This document shows, piece after piece, positions 56,027 through 64,000 of a DNA stretch of 64,000 nt. The position numbers and the translations under genes are program-made. The notes beneath the pieces are model-generated. The model did no database searches. It saw only the letters and a list, made by a program, of their open reading frames with translations, and was not told the DNA's origin. The stretch is taken from NCBI GenBank assembly GCA_021811085.1, contig JAJZPQ010000003.1, positions 62,001 through 126,000 on the forward strand, given 5' to 3'. Every line of letters starts with the position of its first letter. Position 1 is the first letter of the stretch. This stretch comes from Pseudomonadota bacterium. GTDB lineage: Bacteria; Pseudomonadota; Gammaproteobacteria; Burkholderiales; SG8-39.

Positions 56027-56758
56027 ATGGCGCAGGCGGCAGTCCGTTTCGAACAGGTCAGGAAAAACTACGGCCGCCAGGCCGTGCTGCAGGGGATCGA
56101 CCTGGACATCGCCGCCGGCATGAGCTTCGGCCTGGTCGGCATCAACGGCGCAGGCAAAACCACGCTGATCAAATGCCTGCTCGACTTCTGCCACGTGGAC
56201 GCCGGCCGCATCGAAATATTCGGTAACCGGCATACCGATAACCGCGCGCGCGCGCGCCTCGCGTTTCTGCCGGAGCGCTTCATGCCGCCCTATTTTCTTA
56301 CCGGCCGCGACTTTCTCAGCTATATGCTCACGCTGGATAAACGCGCAGTCGAAGACGAGCGGGTGCATGCCATGTTTGCCGCGCTCGACCTCGAAGCCGC
56401 AGCGCTGGACAAGCCGGTGCGCTCGTATTCGAAAGGCATGACGCAAAAGCTCGGGCTGGCAGCCTGCCTGCTGGCCGAGCCGGATCTGCTGATTCTGGAC
56501 GAACCGATGAGCGGGCTCGACCCCCTGGCGCGCGCAAGCGTGAAACAACTGCTGCGACGGCTGCGCGAGCAGGGCCGTACTTTGTTCTTCACCTCCCACG
56601 CCCTGTCGGACGTGGAAGAAATTTGCGAGCACATGGTCGTGCTGCACCGGGGCAGCCTGCGCTTTTCCGGCAGCCCGCGCGCGCTGATGCAGCGCTATGC
56701 CTGCGACGCGATGGAACCGGCCTTTCTCAAATGCATCGAAAGCGACAGCCATGGCTGA
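56027..56758 (+). CDS. orphan ABC transporter ATPase (CcmA/NatA-like)
   Basis: 243 residues. Walker A is LVGINGAGKTTLIKCLLDFC, the signature VRSYSKGMTQKLGLAACLLA, Walker B LLILDEPMSGLDPLARASVK and H-loop FFTSHALSDVEE. No permease gene lies beside it. Its end overlaps the sigma-54 regulator by eight bases, tying it to the pilus locus. A GTG at 56009 is an alternative start; neither has a good ribosome binding site. Confidence 0.88.
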   Translation: MAQAAVRFEQVRKNYGRQAVLQGIDLDIAAGMSFGLVGINGAGKTTLIKCLLDFCHVDAGRIEIFGNRHTDNRARARLAFLPERFMPPYFLTGRDFLSYMLTLDKRAVEDERVHAMFAALDLEAAALDKPVRSYSKGMTQKLGLAACLLAEPDLLILDEPMSGLDPLARASVKQLLRRLREQGRTLFFTSHALSDVEEICEHMVVLHRGSLRFSGSPRALMQRYACDAMEPAFLKCIESDSHG

Positions 56759-58178
56759 TAAGCCCAGCCTGTTGCTCGTCGACGACGATCCTCTGATCAC
56801 CGACACCCTCGCCTACGCGTTGGGCAAGGATTTCGAGGTGCTGGTCGCCGACTCGCGCAAAAGCGCAGTGGCCATGGTGCGCCGGCAGCATGCCCCGCCG
56901 CAGCTCGCGCTGGTGGACTTGGGGCTGCCGCCCGTGCCGCACCGTCCGGACGAAGGCTTTGCGCTGATCACCGAACTGCTCGCGCACTCCCCGGAAATGA
57001 AAATCCTCGTGCTCTCGGGCCAGAACGACGCCGCCAATGCGCGCCACGCGCGCACCCTGGGCGCGGCCGATTTCGTGGCCAAGCCGTGCGAGGCCGACGC
57101 GCTGAAGAAACTCCTACTGCACGCGCTGCAGTTCCGCAGCGCAGAAATTTCCGGCGACGCCGAGGCGAAGGGCGAGCAGTTGATTGGCGCGAGCCCGATG
57201 CTGGAAAAGCTGAAAAGCCAGATCAGCCAGTACGCGGATTCGCCGTTCCCGGCGCTGATCGAAGGCGAATCAGGCAGCGGCAAGGAGGTGGTCGCGGCCA
57301 GCCTGCACCGCCTGTCCTGGCGCAGAGCCCAGCCCTGGTTCGCGCTCAACTGCGCCGCCATCGCCCCGACGCTGGTCGAGCCCACCCTGTTCGGCTATTC
57401 CAAGGGCGCGTTCACCGGCGCCGTCGCCAACAAATCGGGCTATTTCGAGGATGCCGAGGAAGGCACGCTGTTCCTGGACGAGATCGGCGAACTGCCGCTG
57501 GAACTACAGGCGAAGCTGCTGCGCGTGCTCGAGAACGGCGAGTTTCAGCGCGTGGGCGAGACGCAGCAGCGCATTTCCCACGCGCGCGTAATCGCCGCCA
57601 CCAACCGCGACCTGCGCCAGGAAATAAAGAGCGGGCGCTTCCGCGCCGACCTGTATCACCGCCTGTCGGTGTTCTCCATCAGCGTCCCGCCCTTGCGCGA
57701 AATGGGCGAGGACAAGATGCTGCTGCTCGCGCACTTCACCCGCTTCTATGCCGAACAGGCCAAACTCGCGCCGTTCACGCTGGATCCGGGCGCCACCGCG
57801 CTATGGCGCGGCTATCGCTTCCCCGGCAACGTGCGCGAGCTGAAGAACATCGTCATCCGCCTCAGCACCAAGTATCCCGGGCAAAAACTGTCGGTGCTCG
57901 AACTCGAACCCGAACTGGAACCGGCGGCGCCGCAGGAAACGCCGGCAGCGGCGGAAATCGGGCCGCCCAGCGATCCGCAGACGCTGATCGAACAGGCGCA
58001 GCGCCATTTGCAGCGCGAGCGCGCGTTCAATCTCGACAGCATGCTCAAGGCCTGGGAACAGGGCTATATCGAGGCGGCGATGCGCCTCACGCACGGCAAC
58101 GTCAGCCAGGCGGCGAAACTGCTGGGGATCAACCGCACTACGCTGTACTCGCGCATGGACCAGCAGGACAGGAAATAG
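56751..58178 (+). CDS. sigma-54-dependent response regulator (NtrC class, PrsR-like)
   Basis: 475 residues. Receiver with DDDPLITDTLAYALG and Asp56 in ALVDLGLPPVPH. The AAA+ domain has Walker A GESGSGKEVVAASLHRL, the sigma-54 contact loop YSKGAFTGAV, Walker B TLFLDEIGELPLELQAKLLR and the Arg-finger region RFRADLYHRLSVF. A Fis-type helix-turn-helix ends the protein (GNVSQAAKLLGINRTTLYSR). It resembles PrsR of exosortase/PEP-CTERM clusters, but no exosortase gene is visible. Its kinase is not nearby. Likely controls the pilus genes downstream. Confidence 0.93.
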   Translation: MADKPSLLLVDDDPLITDTLAYALGKDFEVLVADSRKSAVAMVRRQHAPPQLALVDLGLPPVPHRPDEGFALITELLAHSPEMKILVLSGQNDAANARHARTLGAADFVAKPCEADALKKLLLHALQFRSAEISGDAEAKGEQLIGASPMLEKLKSQISQYADSPFPALIEGESGSGKEVVAASLHRLSWRRAQPWFALNCAAIAPTLVEPTLFGYSKGAFTGAVANKSGYFEDAEEGTLFLDEIGELPLELQAKLLRVLENGEFQRVGETQQRISHARVIAATNRDLRQEIKSGRFRADLYHRLSVFSISVPPLREMGEDKMLLLAHFTRFYAEQAKLAPFTLDPGATALWRGYRFPGNVRELKNIVIRLSTKYPGQKLSVLELEPELEPAAPQETPAAAEIGPPSDPQTLIEQAQRHLQRERAFNLDSMLKAWEQGYIEAAMRLTHGNVSQAAKLLGINRTTLYSRMDQQDRK

Positions 58179-58182
58179 CGCC

Positions 58183-59679
58183 GTGTACCTCGACCATTTC
58201 GGTTTGGACGAACCGCCGTTCCGCATCACGCCGCACACCGATTTTTTCTTCGCCGGCGCCAACCGCGGCGCGACGCTGGAAGCGCTGCTCTACGCCATCA
58301 CCCACGACGAGGGCATCATCAAAGTGTCCGGCGAAGTAGGCAGCGGCAAGACCATGCTGTGCCGGGTGCTGATGGAGCGCCTGCCCGCGCAGGTCGATAC
58401 CATACTGCTGTCGAACCCCTCGCTTGCGCGCGAGGAAATTCTGTATGCCATCGCCGACGAGCTGAAGATCGACACCGGCGAGCAGCGTCAGCCGCTGCTG
58501 TTGCGCACGCTGCAGGATCATCTGATCCAGCTCTACAGCCAGGACCGGCGCGTCGTGGTGCTGATCGACGAAGCACATGCGATGCCGCAGGAAACGCTGG
58601 AACAGATCAGGCTGCTGTCCAACCTCGAGACCAGCCACTCGAAGCTGCTGCAGATCGTGCTGTTCGGCCAGCCGGAGCTGGATGCGAATTTATCCATGCC
58701 GCAGATGCGCCCGCTGAAGGAGCGCATCACCCACAGCTTCCGCCTGGAGCCGCTGTTGCGCTCCGACGTCGAAGCCTATCTCGACTTCCGCATGCGCGCG
58801 GCCGGCTACCGCGGCCCGAATGTGTTCGCGGCGGAAGCGGTGCGCCGCATCGTCAAGGCCTCCGAGGGGCTCACCCGGCGCGTGAACATTCTTGCCGACA
58901 AGTCGCTGCTCGCCGCCTTCGCCGACAACCAGCACGGCATCACGGCCAGGCACGTCGAGCGCGCCATCCGCGACTCCGAGTTCGACCGCCCGGGCGTGCG
59001 CAAGCGCAACATCGGCGTAGCGGCGGGCGGCGTAGCGGCAGGTCTGGCGCTGGGCTTGGGCCTACATTACCTGCTGGCGTCCGCGCCAACGGCGCCCGGC
59101 GCGCAAGCAGACGCCATGAGTGCGTCTGCGGCGCAGCCGGCAGCGGTCACGGTTCCCGGCGTGCAGCCTGCAGTGCCGGCACAGCCAACATCCGCGGCCG
59201 CACCGGCCAGTGTCGCAACCGCGCCGGCGCAGGCAGGCATCACGCACGCGGCCACTACAACACCGAACGAGCCGCCGGCGAAACCGGCAGCGCAGAGCAC
59301 CCAACCAAGCTCGCAGAATGCGGTACCCGCGCCTCCGCCCGGCGGAAAATTCACCCAGGCGCGCTTTGCCGCCACGCAGGAATGGTTAAAAAACGCGCCG
59401 GGTGATCATTTCTCGATTCAACTGTTCACCGCCGGCGCGCACGACCTGCACACCGTGGAAGAACTGCTGGGACGCGCCGGCGCGGGAAACCTGGATCTGT
59501 CCGATTTCTACCTCTACGGCGTCAAGATCAACGACCAGCAGCACTACCGCCTCGCCTACGGGCTCTATCCCAGTTTCGCCGAAGCCACTAAAGGCATCGG
59601 ACGCCTGCCGCCGGCCTACAGGCAGTTCGCCCCCTATGTGCGCAGCGTGGAGCGCATGCGCAGCCAGAATCGACAGTAG
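58183..59679 (+). CDS. MshM/GspA-like AAA ATPase fused to a SPOR-like domain
   Basis: 498 residues from a GTG start. MYLDHFGLDEPPFRITPHTD opens the family; Walker A is VSGEVGSGKTMLCRVLMERL and Walker B VVVLIDEAHAMPQETLEQIR. A transmembrane helix lies near residues 280-300 (VAAGGVAAGLALGLGLHYLL). Then comes a ~90-residue Ala/Pro/Thr linker in the periplasm and a terminal SPOR-like domain (DHFSIQLFTAGAHDLHTVEE, YLYGVKINDQQHYRLAYGLY) that would bind peptidoglycan. It may open the cell wall for pilus or secretin assembly. Confidence 0.85.
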   Translation: MYLDHFGLDEPPFRITPHTDFFFAGANRGATLEALLYAITHDEGIIKVSGEVGSGKTMLCRVLMERLPAQVDTILLSNPSLAREEILYAIADELKIDTGEQRQPLLLRTLQDHLIQLYSQDRRVVVLIDEAHAMPQETLEQIRLLSNLETSHSKLLQIVLFGQPELDANLSMPQMRPLKERITHSFRLEPLLRSDVEAYLDFRMRAAGYRGPNVFAAEAVRRIVKASEGLTRRVNILADKSLLAAFADNQHGITARHVERAIRDSEFDRPGVRKRNIGVAAGGVAAGLALGLGLHYLLASAPTAPGAQADAMSASAAQPAAVTVPGVQPAVPAQPTSAAAPASVATAPAQAGITHAATTTPNEPPAKPAAQSTQPSSQNAVPAPPPGGKFTQARFAATQEWLKNAPGDHFSIQLFTAGAHDLHTVEELLGRAGAGNLDLSDFYLYGVKINDQQHYRLAYGLYPSFAEATKGIGRLPPAYRQFAPYVRSVERMRSQNRQ

Positions 59680-59750
59680 GATTTTCCGCGGCTCGAAAAC
59701 TCGACGCAGGCACCCGCGAAACGCGCAGTCCGCCGAGCGCGGCGCGCAAG

Positions 59751-59778
59751 TTGCGCAATCATGGCTGTGCTATATAAT
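59751..59778 (+). promoter_or_regulatory. sigma-70 promoter ahead of mshL
   Basis: TTGCGC and TATAAT are separated by 16 bases and lie about 40 bases upstream of the mshL start, in a local AT-rich patch. It would let mshL-mshN-mshE be transcribed apart from the upstream ATPase gene. Confidence 0.6.
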
Positions 59779-59817
59779 CCGGAAGGGGAAACTATATACA
59801 TATCAATGGCGAGGGGC

Positions 59818-61623
59818 ATGAATCTTAAAGTTGGCCTGATGTTTGGGACCTGTCTGCTCATCGCCGGCTGCGGCATGCAGCCGATGAAGCCCTCGCCCGG
59901 ACATATAGGGGCCGCGGCGGCGGCGCCCGCAGGCGAAGTCCCCGAACCGGTGCGGATCACGCCGATATTGCCCAAGCCCAAACCCTCCGCGCGCCCCGAG
60001 ACCTACAGCGTAGTCGTCAACAACGTCAAGGTGCAGGAGTTGCTGTTCGCGCTCGCGCGCGATGCCAAGCTCAACGTCGACATTCATTCGGGCATTACCG
60101 GCACGGTCACGCTCAACGCCATCGACCAGACGCTGCCGCAGTTGCTCTCGCGCATCGCGAAGCAGGTGGACATGCGCTACGAACTCGACGGACCGAATCT
60201 GGCGGTGATGCCCGACACCCCTTATCTGCGCATCTACCAGATCGACTACGTCAACATGCAGCGCGACACGGCCAGCACCGTCGGTACCTCGACCCAGGTG
60301 GCAACGCCGGGTGCGGCCGGGTCTAGTGGCGGCGGAGGTGGCGCCGGAGGCGCAGGCGGCAATCAGTCGATAACGTCGATAAGCAGCACTGCAAAAAATC
60401 ACTTCTGGGAGACATTGGTGAAAAACGTGCAGGACATACTGCACGAGACCGACAAGATCCTGCCCGCGCCGGGACAGGCGGCGGCGCAGCCCGCCGCTGC
60501 TGCAGCGCCGGCCGCAGCCGCAGCGGCACAGCCCGGGGCGGCCCCGGCCGCAGGCGCCGCAGCCGCTGCACCCGCGCAACCGTCGGCCACGTTCCGCGAA
60601 GCCGCTTCGGTGATCGCGAACCCCGAGTCCGGCGTGCTGACGATCCGCGCCACCTCGCGCCAGCACGAGAAAATACAGGAATTCCTCGACCAGGTGATGT
60701 CCAACGCGAAACGCCAGGTGTTGATCGAGGCCACGATCGCGGAAGTGCAGTTGAACAACCAGTATCAGCAAGGCATCGACTGGTCGGCTGCGCGCCGCGG
60801 TTCGACCGGATTCACGTTCAATCAATCGATCAGCGGCAGCACCACCGCGTCGCCGACCGGCAGCATATTCGTGCTCGGCGCGGCGGCGCCCAATTACAGC
60901 AATCTGCTCGCCTCGGTCAAGCTGCTCGAATCGTTCGGCAACGTGCGCGTGCTCTCCAGCCCGCGGCTGACGGTGCTGAACAACCAAACCGCGATCCTGA
61001 AAGTGGTGGACAACCAGGTTTATTTCACGATCCAGGCGAATACCACCAGTACGGCCAACGTCGGCACCACTACGACTTTTACCACCACGCCCAACATTGT
61101 CGCGGTCGGTTTCATCATGAACGTCACGCCGCAGATCGGCGAAGCAGACAGCGTACTGCTCAACGTGCGACCGAGCATATCGCGCATCGTCGGCAATGTC
61201 GCCGACCCCAACCCGTCGCTGGCCGCGCCCTGCGGCGCGGCGGGTGCCGGGCTACCTGGCTGCGGTTCGATCACGAGCAATATTCCGGTGATCCAGACGC
61301 GTGAAATGGAATCGCTGATCAAGGTCAACAGCGGCCAGATCGCGGTGATGGGTGGTTTGATCCAGGACCGGGTCAACGACTTGGAGGACAGCATCCCCGG
61401 CGCGAACCGCCTCGCAGGCTACGGCGGATTCTTCGGCAACAAGAACCAGACCAATAGCAAAACCGAGTTGGTCGTGTTCATGCGCCCGATCATTATCCGC
61501 GATGCCAGCATCGACGGCGACTACCGCGGCTACCGCACGTTCCTTCCCGACGACAAGTTCATGGCTGCACCCAATCCAGGCAAACCGCCGCTGCTCGGCG
61601 AGACGCAGGGCAATCCGCGATGA
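59818..61623 (+). CDS. mshL: MSHA-like pilus secretin lipoprotein MshL
   Basis: 601 residues. Lipobox LIAGC follows a short signal. An STN/secretin-N region (LLFALARDAKLNVDIHSGIT) comes next, then a Gly-rich linker (SSGGGGGAGGAGG) and an Ala/Pro tract (residues about 220-260). The secretin core follows (RQVLIEATIAEVQLNNQYQQ, VLSSPRLTVLNNQTAILKVV, INSGQIAVMGGLIQDRV-like VNSGQIAVMGGLIQDRVND). It forms the outer-membrane pore. AGGGGC precedes the ATG at 59818; an ATG at 59806 is also in frame. Confidence 0.93.
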   Translation: MNLKVGLMFGTCLLIAGCGMQPMKPSPGHIGAAAAAPAGEVPEPVRITPILPKPKPSARPETYSVVVNNVKVQELLFALARDAKLNVDIHSGITGTVTLNAIDQTLPQLLSRIAKQVDMRYELDGPNLAVMPDTPYLRIYQIDYVNMQRDTASTVGTSTQVATPGAAGSSGGGGGAGGAGGNQSITSISSTAKNHFWETLVKNVQDILHETDKILPAPGQAAAQPAAAAAPAAAAAAQPGAAPAAGAAAAAPAQPSATFREAASVIANPESGVLTIRATSRQHEKIQEFLDQVMSNAKRQVLIEATIAEVQLNNQYQQGIDWSAARRGSTGFTFNQSISGSTTASPTGSIFVLGAAAPNYSNLLASVKLLESFGNVRVLSSPRLTVLNNQTAILKVVDNQVYFTIQANTTSTANVGTTTTFTTTPNIVAVGFIMNVTPQIGEADSVLLNVRPSISRIVGNVADPNPSLAAPCGAAGAGLPGCGSITSNIPVIQTREMESLIKVNSGQIAVMGGLIQDRVNDLEDSIPGANRLAGYGGFFGNKNQTNSKTELVVFMRPIIIRDASIDGDYRGYRTFLPDDKFMAAPNPGKPPLLGETQGNPR

Positions 61624-62957
61624 GCCTGCTGCTCGAAGCGCTGAAAAAGGCCGAGCTCGCCAAGCAGGCGGCGAAAGAGCAGGCACCGGCTGCGGACACG
61701 CCGCCGCCGTTCACGCGCGACAAGCTGCCGGACATTTCGCAGCCGATGGAGATACATAGCGATGACCTGAGCCTGGCCGAGCCCGAGCCGGCGCCCGAGC
61801 GCGCCGACAGGCCGGCACTCGAGCTCGCGCTGGAGGAGACCCCGCGGGCAGCGCCCGCCGCGCCGCCTCCACCGCCGTCGCGCGCAGCGCCGACTCCGAT
61901 CGAAACAGAGTTCATTGCGCCGAGCGAAGCCGCGGAACGCAAACAAGCGCAACAGCTGTTCGAGGCCAAGGAACTCGACGTCAATCCGCGCAAACCGTTC
62001 TACATCACTCTGGCCGCGCTGGGGCTGTTCGCGCTGGGAACGGTCGGCTACTTCTGGTACGAGATGCAGCCGAAGAACAACTACAAGATTCCCCCGCCCT
62101 CGGCGCAATCCGCCGCGCCGCCGGCGGCGGCCGCGCCTTTACGCGAGCCCGCTGCTGCGCCGGTCGCGGCCACGGTAGCGCCGCCCACGGGCAGTCAGCC
62201 GCTGGGGCCTACGCCCGCTGCTGCGGGGCCAGGAACAGCACCGGCTCCCGCGGCGGCACAGACTGCTCGCGCCGCCGCTCGACCCGAAGCGCGCGACACG
62301 GCCGCGGCGCGCCGAGCCGCGCCGACAGGTGCAGCGCAGCCGCGCGCAGCGCGGCGCGAAGGCGACATCACCATCAAGCCCGCCCGGGTGCAGACCGACC
62401 CCGTGCTCGAGAGCGCCTATCAGGCGTTCAATGCGGGCGACCTGGCGCGCGCGCACGACGGCTACCAGCAGGTGCTGCGCGGCAACCCCGACAGCCGCGA
62501 TGCGCTGCTCGGTCTGGCCGCAGTGGAAATGCAGTCCAAACACTACGAGACCGCCGAGAGCATCTATACGCGGCTGCTCGAACTCGACCCGCGCGACGCA
62601 TATGCGCAGGCGGGGCTGATGGGTCTGAAAGGACAAATCGATCCGCTGTCGGCGGAATCGCGCGTGAAGAGCATGATCGCGGCGCAGCCCGACGCGAGCT
62701 TCCTGCAATTCACGCTGGGCAACCAGTACGCGGCGCAAGGACGCTGGGCCGACGCGCAGCAAGCCTATTTCCGCGCCTACAGCGGCGACCCCGAACATCC
62801 CGACTTTGCCTACAATCTCGCGGTGAGCCTGGACAAGCTGCACCAGGTGAAGCCGGCGCTGGAGTACTACCGGCGCGCATTGGCTTTGTCCGAGGGCCAC
62901 CCGGTTACCTTCGACATCGCCCAGGTCAACAAGAGGGTGTCGCAACTCGCGCACTGA
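61620..62957 (+). CDS. MshN-like TPR membrane protein of the pilus locus
   Basis: 445 residues. A cytoplasmic start (MSLLLEALKKAELAKQAAKE) as in GspB/MshN-type proteins, an Ala/Pro-rich stretch, one membrane helix (YITLAALGLFALGTVGYFWY, about residues 136-155) and a second low-complexity linker. TPR repeats end the protein (AYQAFNAGDLARAHDGYQQV, ALLGLAAVEMQSKHYETAES, HPDFAYNLAVSLDKLHQVKP). It overlaps mshL by four bases and lies two bases ahead of mshE. It probably links the secretin and the inner-membrane platform. Confidence 0.85.
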   Translation: MSLLLEALKKAELAKQAAKEQAPAADTPPPFTRDKLPDISQPMEIHSDDLSLAEPEPAPERADRPALELALEETPRAAPAAPPPPPSRAAPTPIETEFIAPSEAAERKQAQQLFEAKELDVNPRKPFYITLAALGLFALGTVGYFWYEMQPKNNYKIPPPSAQSAAPPAAAAPLREPAAAPVAATVAPPTGSQPLGPTPAAAGPGTAPAPAAAQTARAAARPEARDTAAARRAAPTGAAQPRAARREGDITIKPARVQTDPVLESAYQAFNAGDLARAHDGYQQVLRGNPDSRDALLGLAAVEMQSKHYETAESIYTRLLELDPRDAYAQAGLMGLKGQIDPLSAESRVKSMIAAQPDASFLQFTLGNQYAAQGRWADAQQAYFRAYSGDPEHPDFAYNLAVSLDKLHQVKPALEYYRRALALSEGHPVTFDIAQVNKRVSQLAH

Positions 62958-62959
62958 CC

Positions 62960-64000
62960 ATGAATTCCCCCGCCACCCCTACCGTCGCGGCCAAGCGCCA
63001 TATCGGCCAGATCCTGATCTCGCAGGGCATCCTGACCGAGGACCAGCTGCGCATTGCGCTGCTGGAGCAAATGAAGTCCAAGCTGCCGGTGGGCAAGCTG
63101 CTGGTGAACCTGGGCTTCGTCTCCGAGGCCACGCTGCGCGACGCGCTGTCGGAAAAGCTCGGCCTGCAAAGCGTGGACCTGTCGCAGATCATCATCGATT
63201 CGCAGGCGATGAAGCTGGTGCCGCGCGATTTCGCGCTGCGCCATCACATTTTCCCGATCGCGCTCGACCGCGAGCACGGCGCGCTGATCGTGGCGCTCTC
63301 GGACACCAACAACATCGTCGCGCTGGACCAGCTGCGCGCGCGCCTGCGCGGAGAGTTGGAGCTGGAGACGCGCCTCGCCGGCGATACCGAGATCTCGCGC
63401 GCGATCGAGCAGTACTACGGCCACGAGCTGTCGATCGACGGCATCCTGCACGAGATCGAGACCGGCGAAATCGACTACCAGAGCCTGGCCGGTGCGGGCG
63501 AGCAGTACAGCCAGCCCGTGGTGCGGCTGATTGCCGCGCTGCTGGCCGACGCGGTCGGAAAGAACGCCTCCGACATCCACTTCGAGCCGGAGCAGAATTT
63601 CCTGCGCATCCGTTACCGCATCGACGGCGTGCTGCGCCAGATCCGCTCGCTGCACAAGACCTATTGGCCGGCGATGGCGGTGCGCATCAAGGTGCTGGCG
63701 AAAATGAACATCGCGGAAACGCGTGCGCCGCAGGACGGACGCATATCGCTTTCGCTCACCGGCCGGCAGGTCGATTTCCGCGTCGCTTCGCAGGCGACCA
63801 GCCACGGCGAGAACGTGGTGCTGCGCATTCTCGACCGGCAAAAGGGCATCGTGCCGCTGGACGGGCTCGGTCTCGAATCGAGCCAGCTCGATTTGCTCAA
63901 GCGCATGATTTCGCGCCCCGAGGGCATCATCCTCGTGACCGGCCCCACCGGCAGCGGCAAGACCACGACGCTTTACTCGATCCTCAATCACATCAATTCC
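62960..64000 (+). CDS. mshE: MshE/GspE-type pilus assembly ATPase, C-terminus beyond window edge
   Basis: 347 codons are visible from the ATG at 62960. The MshEN/T2SSE N-domain (IGQILISQGILTEDQLRIAL, VGKLLVNLGFVSEATLRDAL), which binds cyclic-di-GMP in MshE homologues, carries one full repeat with the RxxxGxxL-like spacing. The ATPase core follows: ASDIHFEPEQNFLRIRYRID, the Asp-box region TRAPQDGRISL and Walker A TGPTGSGKTTTLYS just before the edge. It powers pilus extension. About 220 further residues are expected to the right. Confidence 0.93.
   Translation, partial: MNSPATPTVAAKRHIGQILISQGILTEDQLRIALLEQMKSKLPVGKLLVNLGFVSEATLRDALSEKLGLQSVDLSQIIIDSQAMKLVPRDFALRHHIFPIALDREHGALIVALSDTNNIVALDQLRARLRGELELETRLAGDTEISRAIEQYYGHELSIDGILHEIETGEIDYQSLAGAGEQYSQPVVRLIAALLADAVGKNASDIHFEPEQNFLRIRYRIDGVLRQIRSLHKTYWPAMAVRIKVLAKMNIAETRAPQDGRISLSLTGRQVDFRVASQATSHGENVVLRILDRQKGIVPLDGLGLESSQLDLLKRMISRPEGIILVTGPTGSGKTTTLYSILNHINS

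Noticed and set aside
60300..60600. Gly- and Ala/Pro-rich tracts in mshL as a DNA repeat element
   Set aside because: The codons vary and the tract stays in frame between secretin domains; it is a protein linker, not a repeat array.

Overview
The window is GC-rich (roughly 65% by eye), densely packed chromosomal DNA. Its gene order points to a betaproteobacterium: mla operon, ABC-2 exporter, bolA, murA, hisGDCBHAFIE, HIT, tatABC, a DegP-like protease, petABC, sspA and sspB follow one another as in many Burkholderiales, Rhodocyclales and Nitrosomonadales. The genus cannot be named from sequence reading alone. No insertion sequence, prophage or CRISPR array was seen.

Layout. 1-1.75 kb: a LytS-type histidine kinase (cut by the left edge) with two small membrane proteins. 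1.9-4.2 kb: ureF, ureG and a NiCoT-type nickel permease, with no urease structural genes in view. 4.2-9.1 kb: a complete branched-chain-type (Liv) ABC importer, plus the decayed C-terminal end of a second binding protein. 9.3-15.2 kb: PEP carboxylase, a glyoxalase II-like hydrolase, an aldo/keto reductase and a membrane adenylate cyclase. 15.2-20 kb: a tightly coupled three-gene operon for a 2-oxoacid:ferredoxin oxidoreductase with a GltD-like flavoprotein carrying its own ferredoxin domain. 20.1-21.9 kb: PolX.

21.9-30.5 kb looks like a low-oxygen or stationary-phase module. It holds an accessory GroEL without GroES that has Ser in place of the catalytic Asp52, an HPF-like ribosome-hibernation protein, a small unknown protein, a CBS-pair protein, a NarX/NarL-like two-component pair, a receiver-only protein, an FNR-family regulator lacking the Fe-S cysteines, and a universal stress protein. 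Three FNR-type boxes ((T/G)TGAC-N4-ATCAA) occur here; two are placed about 41 bp upstream of plausible start sites. 30.5-31.7 kb: a HigB/HigA-like toxin-antitoxin pair next to tRNA-Thr(TGT), with an eroded SIR2-like gene.

31.8-56 kb is the conserved backbone: sspB, sspA, cytochrome bc1 complex, protease, Tat translocase, histidine biosynthesis, MurA, BolA, an ABC-2 exporter and the Mla phospholipid-transport system. It carries scars: a 43-codon nif3 remnant between petA and the protease, and, between the protease and tatC, a livM fragment fused head to head with a 5'-truncated, frameshifted LuxR-family gene. 56-64 kb: an orphan ABC ATPase, a sigma-54 response regulator, and the start of an MSHA-like type IV pilus locus (MshM-like ATPase with SPOR-like domain, MshL secretin, MshN-like TPR protein, MshE ATPase cut by the right edge).
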